Positions 47,756 through 58,061 of a stretch of 64,000 bases of DNA are shown here, piece by piece. The position numbers and the translations under genes were made by a program. The DNA lies in NCBI GenBank assembly GCA_039707655.1, contig CM077666.1:303330166-303394165 (forward strand), read 5' to 3'. Below the pieces are notes generated by a model, which saw only the letters and a list, made by a program, of their open reading frames with translations, had not been told where the DNA came from and searched no databases. The DNA is from Elymus sibiricus. Lineage: Eukaryota; Streptophyta; Magnoliopsida; Poales; Poaceae. How positions within the stretch are numbered: the first letter of the stretch is position 1; each line of letters starts with the position of its first letter.

Positions 47756-49324
47756 TGCTACTTGTAGTCTGCGTTGGTATTTCCCCGAAGAGGAGAGGAT
47801 GATGCAGTATAGTAGAGATAAGTATTTCCCTGAGTTAAGAACCAAGGTTATCAATCCAGTAGGAGAAGCAAGCAAAATTTCGTTAAGCGCACCTGCACAC
47901 ACAAGAGCAAACACTTGCACCCAACGCAAATAAGAGGGTTGTCAATCCTCTTAGCGGTTATTTGCAAGGATTAAATCTTATCGAGGTAAATAGAGAAACT
48001 AAAATACTAATTAAAATAAAAGTAAATAAATTGCAGCAAGGTATTTTTAGGTTTTTTATATGATAAAGATAGACCCGGGGGCCATAGTTTTCACTAGAGG
48101 CTTCTCTCTCGAGCACAGAAACATACGGTGGGTAAACAAATTACTGTTGGGCAATTGATAGAAAAGCAAATAGTTATGACGGAGTCATGGCAATGATCAT
48201 GTATATAGGCATCACGTCCGAGACAAGTAGACCGACTCCTGCCTGCATCTACTACTATTACTCCACTCATCGACCGCTATCCAGCATGCATCTATAGTAT
48301 TAAGTTAATAAAAACAGAGTAACGCCTTAAGCAAGATGACATGATGTAGAGAAGCAAATTCAAGCAATATTAATAAACTCCATCTTTTTATCCTTAATGG
48401 CAACAATACAAATACGTGTCATGTCCCCTTCTGTCACTGGGATTGAGCACCACAAGATTGAACCCATCACAAATACCCCTCTCCCATTGCAACATAAATC
48501 AATCTAGTAGGCCAAACCAAATCGGTAGATCGGAGAGAAATACAAAGCTATATTTAATCATGCATAAAAGAGTTCAGAGAAGACTCAAATATTTCTCATG
48601 AATAATCTGATCATAAACTCACAATTCATCGGATCCCAACAAACACACCGCAAAAGAAGATTACATCGGATAGAACTCCAATAACATCGAGGAGAACATG
48701 GTATTGAAGATCAAAGAGAGAGAAGTAGCCATCTAGCTACTAGCTATGGACCCGTAGGTCTATGGTAAACTACTCACACATCATCAGAAGGGCAGGAAGG
48801 TTGATGTAGAAGCCCTCCGTGATCGATTCCCCCTCCGACAGAGTACCGGAAAAGGCCTCCAGATGGGATCGCGGAAGAACAGAGGCTTGCGGCAGCGGAA
48901 AGGTTTTTCTTCTAGCTCCCTGATGGTTTCCGGATATTTGTGAATTTATAGGAGTGGAATAAGGTCAAACGGAGGCATGTGGGCCCCACAAGGCATCAGG
49001 GCGCCCCCCCCCCCCCCCGGGGCTTTGCCCTGTTGCCTTGTGGAGGCTTCGCGAACCTTCTGGCCTCCTCTCCAAGTCTCCGGGGCCTCTTTTGTCCAGA
49101 AAAAAATCTCCAAAAAGTTTCATGGCATTTGGACTTCGTTTGGTACTGATTCTCTGAAAAGCCAAAAACAAGCAGAAAACAGCAACTGGCACTGGGCACT
49201 AGGTTAATAGGTTAGTCCCAAAAAATGATATATAATTGCATATAATTGCATATAAAAACATCCAAGATTGATACTATAATAGCATGGAACAATCAAAAAT
49301 TATAGATACGTTGGAGACATATCA
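47756..49324 (-). repeat. Athila-2 middle LTR (full length)
   Basis: 1569 bp from TGATATGTCTCC (49324) to CAAGTAGCA (47756). It is preceded on the minus strand by a purine-rich CTTGGGGATGCT tract (3' LTR position) and followed by a PBS (5' LTR position). It includes a 15-C homopolymer at about 49004-49018. Confidence 0.85.
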
Positions 49325-52170
49325 AGCATCCCCAAGCTTAATTCCTTCTCGTCCTCGAGTAGGTAAATGATAAAAACAGAATTTTTGATGTGGAATGCTA
49401 CCTATCATGTTTCATCATGTAATCTTTCTCTTATGGTATGAATAATAAGATCCAAATTATTCAAAGCAATAGTCTATAATTTGATATAAAGACATCAATA
49501 CTCAGGCATACTAATAAACAATCATGTCTTTCAAAATAAAAATGCTAAAGAACGTTATCCCTACAAAATCATATAATCCTGTCTTGCTCCATCTTGTTCA
49601 CACAAAGTATTTATCATGCACAACCCCGATGACAAGCCGAGCAATTGGTTCATACTTTTTAACGCGCTTCAGCTTTTTCAACTCCCACTCAATACATGAG
49701 CGCAAGCCATGGATATAGCACTATGGGTGGAATAGAGTGTGGTGGTAGAGGTAAATAAGAGAAGTCAAAAATAAGAAGATAGTCTCACATCAATGAGGCT
49801 AATCAACGGGCTATGGAGATGCCCATCAATTGATGTTAATGCAAGGAGTAGGGATTGCCATGCAACGGATGCACTAAGAGCTATAAGTGTATGAAAGCTC
49901 AACATGAAAACTAAGTGGGTGTGCATCCAACTTGCTTGCTCATGAAGACCTCGGGCATCTAAGGAAGCCCGTCATCAGAATATACAAGCCAAGTTCTATA
50001 ATGAAAAATTCCCACTAGTATATGAAAGTGACAAAATAGGAGACTCTCTATATGAAAAACATGGTGCTACTCTGAAGCACAAGGGTGGAAAAAGGATAGT
50101 AACATTGCCCCTTCTCTCTTTTTCTATTTTTTTAGAACGGTCTCATGGACCTCATCCCCACTTTTTTGAGGACTCGTTAGTCTCCACCATTCTTTCCTCA
50201 CTGGGACAATGCTCTAGTTATGATGATCATCACACCTCTATTTACTTACAACTCAACATTACAACTCGATACTAGAACAAGAATATGACTATATGAATGC
50301 CTCTGGCAGTGTACCAGGATGTGCAATGATGCTAGCATAACATGTATAAAAATGATGAACGGTGGCAGAGCCACCAATACTATGTCGGCTATATGATCAT
50401 GCAAAGCAATATGACAATGATGATGTATGTCATAACAACGGAACAGTGGAATTTGCATGGCAATATATCTCGAAATGGCTATGGAAATGCCATGATAGGT
50501 AGGTATAGTGGTTGTTTTGAAGAAGATATAAGGAGGCTTATGTGTGATAGAGCGTATCATATCACGGGGTTTGGATGCACCGGAGAAGTTTGCACCAACT
50601 CTCGATGTGGGAAAGGGCAATGCACGGTACCGAAGAGGCTAGCAAATTGCGGAAAGGTGAGAGTGGGTATAATCCATGGACTCACATTAGTCATAAAGAA
50701 CGCACATACTTATTGCGAAAGTTTATTAGCCCTCGAAGCATAGTACTACTACACATGCCCCTAGAGGGATAGATTGGTATGACAAGGTCCATCGCTCGTC
50801 CCCGACCACCACTCATAAGGTAGACAATCAATAATAAATCATGCTCCAACTTCTTAGCATAACGACAGATCATACGTGCATGCTTCGGGAATCACAAACC
50901 TTAACACAATTATTCTTACTAAACCACAATCATCTACTAGTACCTCCCCCATATTACCATCTTAATATCGCAAAACTATTGCAAGGAATAAAATTTATCA
51001 TATTCAGTGATCTACATGATTTTTTTTATTATATCCCTCTTGAATACCTATCATATCAGGACCACATTCATAACCCGTGCATATTACCATTGCTATCATG
51101 AGACTCTCAAAAAGATATAAGTGAAGCATGAGAGTGCAACTATTTCTTTAAAATATAACCACTGCCGTGCTCTAAAAGATATAAGTGAAGCATTAGAGCA
51201 ACTGCCTAGCTCAAAAGATATAAGTGAAGCACATAGAGTATTCTAACAAATCACGAATAATGTGTGTCCCTCTCAAAAAAGGTGTGTTCAGCAAAGATGA
51301 TTGTGACAAACTAAAAAGCAAACAAAAACAAACAAACTATATCACAAGACACTCCTAGTAAAACACATATCATGTGATGAATAAAAATATAGCTCCAAGT
51401 GAGTTACCGATAGATTGTAGATGAAAGAGGGGATGCCTTCCGGGGCATCCCCAAGCTTAGACGCTTGAGTCTTCCTTGAATATTACCTTGGGGTGCCTTG
51501 GGCATCCCCAAGCTTAGGCTCTTGCTGCTCCTTATTCCTTTATCCATCATAGTCTCACCCAAAACTTGAAAACTTCAGCACACAAAACTCAACAGAAACC
51601 TCGTGAGATCCGTTAGTATAACAAATAAATCTTTAACTATAGGTACTGTTGTAAATTGATTCATATTTAATATTGGCATAATTCTACTGTACTCCAACTT
51701 CTCCATGACTCATACCGCCCCCCCCCCCCCCCCCCCGCTACGATCCATAGATTCATCAAAATAAGCAAACTATGCAACAAAAACAGAACAGTCTTTAAAG
51801 ATCTGAATTATGGTCATACTTATGTAACTCCAGAAAATTCTGAAAAAATAGGAAAACATGGGAAATTCATATATTAATACTGTGTAAAAAATTCAGAAGG
51901 TTCTGACACTCCAGAGAAAATTAGAAATTCCAGCGCTGGACGCAAAAGTTTCTGTTTTCCAACAGCATCTATCATACTATCTTCCAAATCATCCCAACGG
52001 CATTACTTGGCACAAACACTAATTAAAACATAAAAATACAATCATAACAGAACCTATAATTGTGCAAACACTAAAAAACATAAGGTAAAAGCAAAAATTT
52101 ATTTTATTCATTGGGTTGCCTCCCACAAGCGCTATTGTTTTATGCCCCTAGCTAGGCATAATGCATAGTT
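49325..52170 (-). other. Athila-2 3' internal region, non-coding
   Basis: About 2.85 kb with no recognisable coding frame where pol would be expected. It includes repeated GGGGATGCC and AAGCTTGGGGATGC phrases (about 51440-51525), three copies of AAAAGATATAAGTGAAGCA (about 51106-51230) and a 19-C run (51718-51736). It ends with the polypurine tract next to the LTR. Confidence 0.7.
51106..51232 (+). repeat. Three-copy short direct repeat
   Basis: AAAAGATATAAGTGAAGCA occurs at about 51109, 51173 and 51212. The spacers differ in length, but each copy is followed by an AGAG(T/C)-like stretch. It is probably an old local duplication in the Athila-2 3' region. Confidence 0.6.
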
Positions 52171-54258
52171 TCAAGTGTTGTCATCCTTCAAGTTAATTCC
52201 ATAAGTGGCACTCATAATGGATTCATAAGGTGCTTTAATTATTTTTCTAGGGAAGTGTTCCATCCCTTTCTTTAGTGGAAATTGAAATCTTATATTACCT
52301 TCTTTCATATCAATAATAGCACCAATTGTTCGAAGAAAACGCCTACCAAGTATTATGGGGCAAGAAGGATTGCATTCAATGTCAAGAACAATAAAGTCCA
52401 CGGGCACATAATTTTTGTTTGCAAGAATAAGCACATCATTTATTCTACCCAATAGCTTTTTAATAGTGGAATACGCAAGGTGTAAATTAAGGGAACAAGG
52501 ATCCATGTCGGTGAGACCTAACACATCACACAAAGACTTTGGTATAGTGGAAACGCTAGCACCAAGATCACAAAGAGCATTACATTCATAATCTTTAATT
52601 TTTACTTTAATAGTAGGTTCCCATTCATCTTGTAATTTTCTAGGAATTGATACTTCCAACTCAAGTTTTTCTTCATGTGCTTTCATCATGGCTTCTACAA
52701 TGTGTTTAGTGAAAGCTTTATTTTGTTCATATGCATTTGGTGAATTAATCATGGATTGCAACAAGGAAATACATTCAATTAAAGAACAACTATCATAATT
52801 AAAGTCCTTGTAATCCAGAGTAGTGGGTGCATTACTATTTAAAGTTTTGACCTCTCCAAACCCACTTTTTTCATTTTTATGATCAAGATTATCACCCTCC
52901 AAGCAAATGGGACTCCTTCTATCTAAAGTTGAATCTTCTCCAGTCCCCTTTTCATCAAGTTTTATGTTACTAAATAATGATTCAATAGGATTGACACCAA
53001 TCATTTTAATATCTTCATCATTACTACGATAGAAACCGGGTGGAATCGCTTTTTCTAGAAATTCTCGCTTAGCTCTCAACCTAGCAGTCCTTTCTTTACT
53101 TTCATTGATGGAGACATAGATAGCTTTAATAGACTCATTTATATCATTCTTGGATGGCAAAATTTTAGTTTTGAGATTTTCCACATCATGAGCAATTCTA
53201 TCCATGTTCCTCGCCAATTCATCAACTCTATTCAATTTTTCTTCTATCATAGAATTTAAATTCTTTTGCGAACTAAAAAATTCTTTAATATTACTTTCAA
53301 GATCAGAGGGAATCCTATTATTATTTTTATAAGAATTACCATAAGGATTGCCATAATTGTTAGAGGAATTTCCAGGAAACGGTCTAGGATTGAAATTACC
53401 CCTATAAGCATTGTTGTTGAAATTATTTCTAGGGACAAAATTCACATCAATAGCATCATTATCTTGCTCAATGAAAGTATACAATGTCACATCATTAGGA
53501 TCAATATGATCATTTTTACTAGCAACCAATTTCAATAGAGCATCCATCTTATCACTCAAAGCATTAATTTCTTCAACGGAATTTACCTTCTTACCAGTTG
53601 GAGTTCATTCGGTGTGCCATTGATAATAATTTGCCATAATATTATCAAGAAGTTTTGTAGCTTCTCCCAATGTAATTTCCATAAAAGTACCACCTGCAGC
53701 AGAGTCTAGCAAATTTCTAGAGACAAAGTTTAGTCCCGCATAATTTTTTTGTATGATCATCCATAAATTCAAACCATGAGTTGGGCAATTTCTTATCATT
53801 AATTTCATTCTTTCCCAAGATTGTGCAACATGTTCATGCTCAAGTTTCTTAAAATTCATAATTTGATTTCTTAAATAAATAATCTTAGCGGGAGGAAAAT
53901 ACTTGGTAATAAAAGCATCCTTACACTTATCCCAAGAATCAATACTATTTCTAGGCAAGGATGAAAACCAAGTTTTAGCATGGTCTCGTAGTGAGAACGG
54001 AAATAATTTTAATTTGGCAATGTCATTATCCACATCTTTCTTATTTTGCATATCACAAAGTTCAATGAAAGTATTTAGATGGGATGCAGCATCTTCATTA
54101 GGACTACCAGAAAATTGTTCTTTCATAACAAGATTAAGCAAGGCAGCATTAATGTCACATGACTCCGCACTAGTGGCGGGAGGAGCAATAGGAGTACTAA
54201 TAAAATCATTATTATTAGTATTGGAAAAGTCACACAATTTTGTATTTTCTTGAGACAT
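52171..54258 (-). pseudogene. Athila-2 gag-protease, one nonsense codon
   Basis: One reading frame from the ATG at 54258 to the stop at 52171, broken only by TGA at 53605-53607. The second gag copy has CGA at that place (WHTKRTPTGK), so this is a C-to-T change at a CpG. The capsid block is in the first 150 residues, followed by an Asn-rich basic region (NPRPFPGNSSNNYGN), a coiled linker and the protease active site ALCDLGASVSTIPKSL. The later ILGRRFLRTIGAIIDM marks the second half of protease. No RT follows. Confidence 0.9.
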
Positions 54259-54430
54259 CGCGACAAAGCAAGCAAACTAGCAAACAAGCAAATAAAATAT
54301 TTTTGTGTTTTTGTAAAAAAATTAGAAGTGAGGTAGATGAAACGAGAGGCAAATGCAAATAAAAGGCAAATAAAGTAAATGCAAGTGAATGATAATTTGT
54401 GCGAAGGTACTTGGTAATTTTGATGATGTC

Positions 54431-54448
54431 TCCTCGGCAATGGTGCCA
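54431..54448 (-). other. Athila-2 first primer binding site (mutated)
   Basis: The minus strand reads TGGCACCATTGCCGAGGA. Compared with the intact site, three G-to-A changes have reduced complementarity to the primer tRNA. Confidence 0.75.
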
Positions 54449-54459
54449 GAAATTCTTCC

Positions 54460-55005
54460 TGCTACTTGTAGTCTGCGTTGGTATTTCCCCGGCAAGGGCA
54501 GCAAGATTGATGTAGAAGCCCTCCGTGATCGATTCCCCCTTCGGCAGAGTACCGGAAAAGGCCTCCAGATGGGATCGTGGAAGAACAGAGGCTTGTGGTG
54601 GCGGAAAGGTTTTTTCTTCTGGCTCCCTGATGGTTTCCGAATATTTGTGAATTTATAGAAGTGGAATTAGGTCAAACGGATCCATGTGGGCCCCACAATG
54701 CATTAGGGCGCCCCCCCTGGGGCCACACCTTGTTGCCTTGTGGAGGCTTCGTGAACCTTCTGGCCTCCTCCCCAAGTCTCCAGGGCCTCTTTTGTCCAGA
54801 AAAAAATCTCCAAAAAGTTTCGTGGCATTTGGACTTCGTTTGGTACTGATTCTCTGAAAAGCCAAAAATAAGCAGAAAACAACAACTGGCACTGGGCACT
54901 AGGTTAGTCCCAAAAAATGATATATAATTGCATATAAAAACATCCAAGATTGATACTATAATAGCATGGAACAATCAAAATTATAGATACATTGGAGACA
55001 TATCA
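54460..55005 (-). repeat. Athila-2 5' LTR with internal deletion
   Basis: 546 bp compared with 1569 bp for the middle LTR. The outer about 500 bp (TGATATGTCTCCAATG onwards) and the last about 35 bp align; roughly 1 kb between them is missing, joined at GGCAAGGGCAGCAAG near 54490-54504. Confidence 0.85.
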
Positions 55006-55251
55006 GGGGGCTTGCCAGCAACCATAGTCTTGGTCTTCACCTTGCCGGGGCAGAGCTTGTCGGCAAGGGCAGCATCGATCTTCAGTGCTAGAATAGTACT
55101 TCTCGATGGCCTGCCTGGATGTCTTCTTCACGGTCTTGGTGTTGAGTCTTGAGCCATAGTTATCCTCCATCAAGCCCTTGCTGGAAGGGAGGTTACGACA
55201 ACCTGTGCACAAGTCTGGGTATGAGGGCACCCATGTCTTAGTACACCGACA
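55006..55251 (-). repeat. Tat-2 3' LTR, first 246 bp
   Basis: On the minus strand it starts TGTCGGTGTACTAAGACATG, aligning with the Tat-1 LTR start. It carries the same CCGGCAAGGTGAAGACC-type repeats. Athila-2 interrupts it. The flanking purine tract, GGGCCCAGGGGCTCC-like on the minus strand (55252-55266), is the likely plus-strand primer. Confidence 0.88.
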
Positions 55252-55801
55252 GGAGCCCCTGGGCCTAGGCCACACGCGCATGCGAGGCGTCGTTGGGCTT
55301 GGCCCAAACAGTGCACAGGCAGCGCGTGACAGAGGATAACTGTCGCAATCTTCTCTTTTACCGCACCCGCCCACGATTTGCATTAAATGCGGGCGTGGGA
55401 GAGGTGGAGCGAAGCGGCGGCGGGAGGTGGTGCGCCTGAATAGCGCAGCCATGCAGGATGAAAAAGAGCCAGCCCTTGCGCCTTCCCCATAAAAAGGAAA
55501 AACGTGGAGGGCGCTGCTCATTTTTCCTGACTTCTCGCATCTCCTTCCTCGATTCCTGCCACTAAGGAAGGTGAGCCGGCGGGGAGAGTAATCCCCCTAG
55601 GGCGCTATAAAAGGGGGCGGGGGAGTGGCGATCTTCCCCACCCATCTTCTACCCTAGCCATTCTCCTCCTCCAACCTTTCGTCCATCCTAGCTTTCCTTG
55701 AGGTCTACCGTCGCGATGGTGAGGGGTGGAGGTCGGGCCCGCTTATCTGCTTCCGCCTCGAGGGCCCCCCTCGGGGCCGGACGCGTTCCTTTGTGGTTAT
55801 C
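55252..55801 (+). promoter_or_regulatory. Promoter region of the Tat-2 antisense gene
   Basis: Two TATA-like sites lie on the plus strand. CCCCATAAAAAGG (about 55486-55498) is the counterpart of the Tat-1 antisense site. A stronger one, CGCTATAAAAGGGGG, has TATAAAAG at 55606-55613. Between the second site and the B3 frame is a C/T-rich leader. An ATG at 55716 opens a 29-codon upstream frame that ends with TGA overlapping the ATG of the B3 ORF (ATGA at 55802-55805). Confidence 0.6.
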
Positions 55802-56353
55802 ATGAATGCCAGCCCTAGCGCCCATAGCAGCGCCACCCCCCGTGGCCGCGGAGGGCGCGTCACTCGTGGTCGAGGTGGGCGTGGCGGACATGGCGGGGCG
55901 GCCGCCCTTCCCCCTCAGGCGGAGGCCCGCACGGCGGTGGCGGTGCATGAGTTTGTCGTGGGGCTGCACCACCGGCTTCGCTGTTGGCTCCGGCTCCCGG
56001 ATCCCTTTGTGAGGGTGATGGAGAATAGAAGGCCTTCGGGCCTATGGCTACAGGCAGATGGCTGTTGCAACGGCCCCTCCTGGGTGGTGGCCGAGTTCTC
56101 CACTGTCGGCTCCTTGTTCCTGACGCGGGGGTGGAAATCATTCGCCCGCTCCCATGGTCTAAGGCAGGGGCAGCTCCTCCAGTTCAGGTATGACGGAGCT
56201 GCCACACTCTTCGTGAAGTTCTTCGGGGTCTCCGGTGGTCGCATGGAATGCTGCGCGGAGAGTGAGAGCAGCAGTGACACCGACTCCACCAGCGAGAGGG
56301 AGAGCGACGAAAGCTCCTCGTGTATCAAGAGCGAAGGCGATGATTCCGACTAG
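55802..56353 (+). CDS. B3-type DNA-binding domain protein (antisense cargo of Tat-2)
   Basis: An open frame of 183 codons, antisense to the retrotransposon's pol. Residues 14-32 are RG-rich (RGRGGR repeats). Residues about 47-142 have the pattern of a plant B3 domain: hydrophobic first strand, LRLPDPFVRVM, WVVAEF, then LFLTRGWKSFARSHGL and GQLLQFRYDG, ending LFVKFFG. The tail is Ser/Asp/Glu-rich (SSSDTDSTSERESDESSS). B3 domains bind DNA in plant transcription factors (ARF, ABI3/VP1, REM). Nuclear action and a role for the element are inference. The first in-frame ATG is at 55802; a frameshift joining the upstream ATG at 55716 is an alternative. No nonsense codon interrupts it, unlike pol on the other strand. 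Confidence 0.72.
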   Translation: MNASPSAHSSATPRGRGGRVTRGRGGRGGHGGAAALPPQAEARTAVAVHEFVVGLHHRLRCWLRLPDPFVRVMENRRPSGLWLQADGCCNGPSWVVAEFSTVGSLFLTRGWKSFARSHGLRQGQLLQFRYDGAATLFVKFFGVSGGRMECCAESESSSDTDSTSERESDESSSCIKSEGDDSD

Positions 56354-57203
56354 GCGCATAGTAGTGCCCGAGTCGAATCTTGAATACGAGATATGCTCCG
56401 CCTAGGCTCCTCTCCTTAGCTCCTATATCAAAACCAATGTAGCCCTGTGGGGGCATGGAAGATAACTTTATACCTAAACGCTTAACAGTTGCTGTAGTTC
56501 GTGTTTTGAATGGACGTATGCATGTTGTTCTCCTTATTCCATTCTGTCTTTGCATGATTTTGTATCCTACGCTAGCCGGAAACTTGCCGATGCGCACACC
56601 CTTGCCGCGAGCACTTGAGGAACAGGTCCTCAGCAGCTTGCCGGAAGTGCCGCTGCCGGCAAGGTCACGCTTGACAATCACAACGCAGCTACTTAGATTG
56701 CCGAGCAGACTCGAAGCAAAGCAAGAGCGTAGTCGATCATGGAAAGGTTCCTTAGCGTGCATGTTTCTCATACAAAGGCCAAAATTGTTCAAGGAGAGTC
56801 GCAACTACAACAAATAATTTATTTCAAAGTTTTGCAACTTAGCTTATTCCTTGCTACACTTCTTGCCGTAGGGTGACGTCTTGAACGCGTCCTTTGCTAT
56901 CCATACCGTCCCTCTTCCCCCGGGAAACTTGTACACGAGGAATCCTCTCTTCCTTTAAGAAAAAGAAAGAAGAGAAAATAGGAGGCTGGAACCTTGATGG
57001 TTCGTTAATCACCTTATGAAAGGCAAAATGTAACACAAGACTGCCTGCAACACATAAATATATATGTACTTTGACAAAGGATTGTGAAACATTTAACTTT
57101 TATTTATTTTGCACGGGATCTGCGCCCGGCTTTGTACAAAGGTTTACATGCCTTTACGGCACACTTGTACAAAAGAGGTTGCGGGCAGCCCGTCAACCGT
57201 GCC
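56354..57203 (+). other. Tat-2 spacer between antisense gene and pol
   Basis: The first 200 bp would be the 3' UTR of the B3 gene. From about 56560 to 56830 the reverse strand is homologous to Tat-1 9800-10070, with several CCGGCAAG-type motifs. No coding frame is supported (56455-56817 overlaps this non-coding homology). Confidence 0.6.
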
Positions 57204-58061
57204 TTACGGGTAGAACTTACGAAGATGCTCAATATTCCACGAGTTGAGCGCCGGAGTGCCATCTTGGGTCTCTAGGCGGACTGCGCCGGGCCTAGAGACT
57301 CGTACAACCCGGTAAGGGCCCTCCCACTTCGGTGTCAACTTGTTTTTACCCTTCGCGGATTGAATCCGATGAAGAACAAGGTCGCCTTCCTCAAGGCTCC
57401 TGGCATTCACTTTGTGGCTATGGTAGTGGCGCAAAGCTTGCTGGTACCATGCAACACGGATAGCAGCCCGGAAACGATCTTCCTCAAGGAGCATGGCATC
57501 GTCATGCCGCAGCTCATCTTGGTCCTCCTCACCGAAGGCCAAGACTCGAGGTGACCCGTATTTGAGTTCCATGGGGTGTACCGCTACTGCACCATACACA
57601 AGGGAGAAGGGTGTCTGGCCAGTGGCTCGATTTGGTGTCGTTCTGATTGACCAAAGAACCGCCGGCAATTCTTCCACCCAGCGCCTTCCACACTGGTGCA
57701 GCTTGTCGAAAGTCCTAGTCTTTAAACCACGCAACACTTCCGCATTTGCCCTCTCTACCTGCCCATTGCTTCTCGGGTGAGCAACGGAGGCATAGCAGAT
57801 CTTATTTCCAAGTTCTTGGCTAAATGCTGTGAAGGCGCGGCTCGTGAATTGGGTGCCGTTGTCGGTAATGATCCTGTTGGGTACACCAAAACAGGCAACC
57901 AATGCTTTGAGGAACTTGATAGCTGACCGTGCCGTCACCTTTCTCACTGGCTCTACTTCAGGCCACTTTGTAAACTTGTCGATTGAAACGTACAAGAATT
58001 AAAAGCCCCCGGTAGCACGGGGGAAAGGGCCGACAATGTCGAGCCGCCAGACCAAGAAGGG
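57204..58061 (-). pseudogene. Tat-2 integrase core and C-terminal domain
   Basis: The catalytic regions are present: the first Asp lies in a DIVGPFPRA-like stretch between two stop codons, then ITDNGTQFTSR and SNGQVERANAEVLRG. The C-terminal KWEGPYRVVRV motif and the LRKFYP end correspond to Tat-1. Stops TAG at 58062-58064 and TAA near 57999-58001 cut the first catalytic segment from both sides. The 263-codon open part (57995-57204) is otherwise intact and keeps the arginine codon lost in Tat-1. Confidence 0.9.

Larger units (their letters stand above)
46704..55005 (-). mobile_element. Athila-2: Athila-group elements in LTR-internal-LTR-internal arrangement
   Basis: Reading the minus strand: 5' LTR 55005-54460, PBS, gag-protease, non-coding 3' region, LTR 49324-47756, then a second PBS and a second gag, cut by the CACTA element at 46703/46704. 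The LTR starts TGATATGTCTCCAACG, a different Athila-type family from Athila-1. The middle LTR therefore serves as 3' LTR of one unit and 5' LTR of the next. Such tandem structures arise by unequal exchange between LTRs. No RT or integrase is present in either internal region. Confidence 0.85.
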
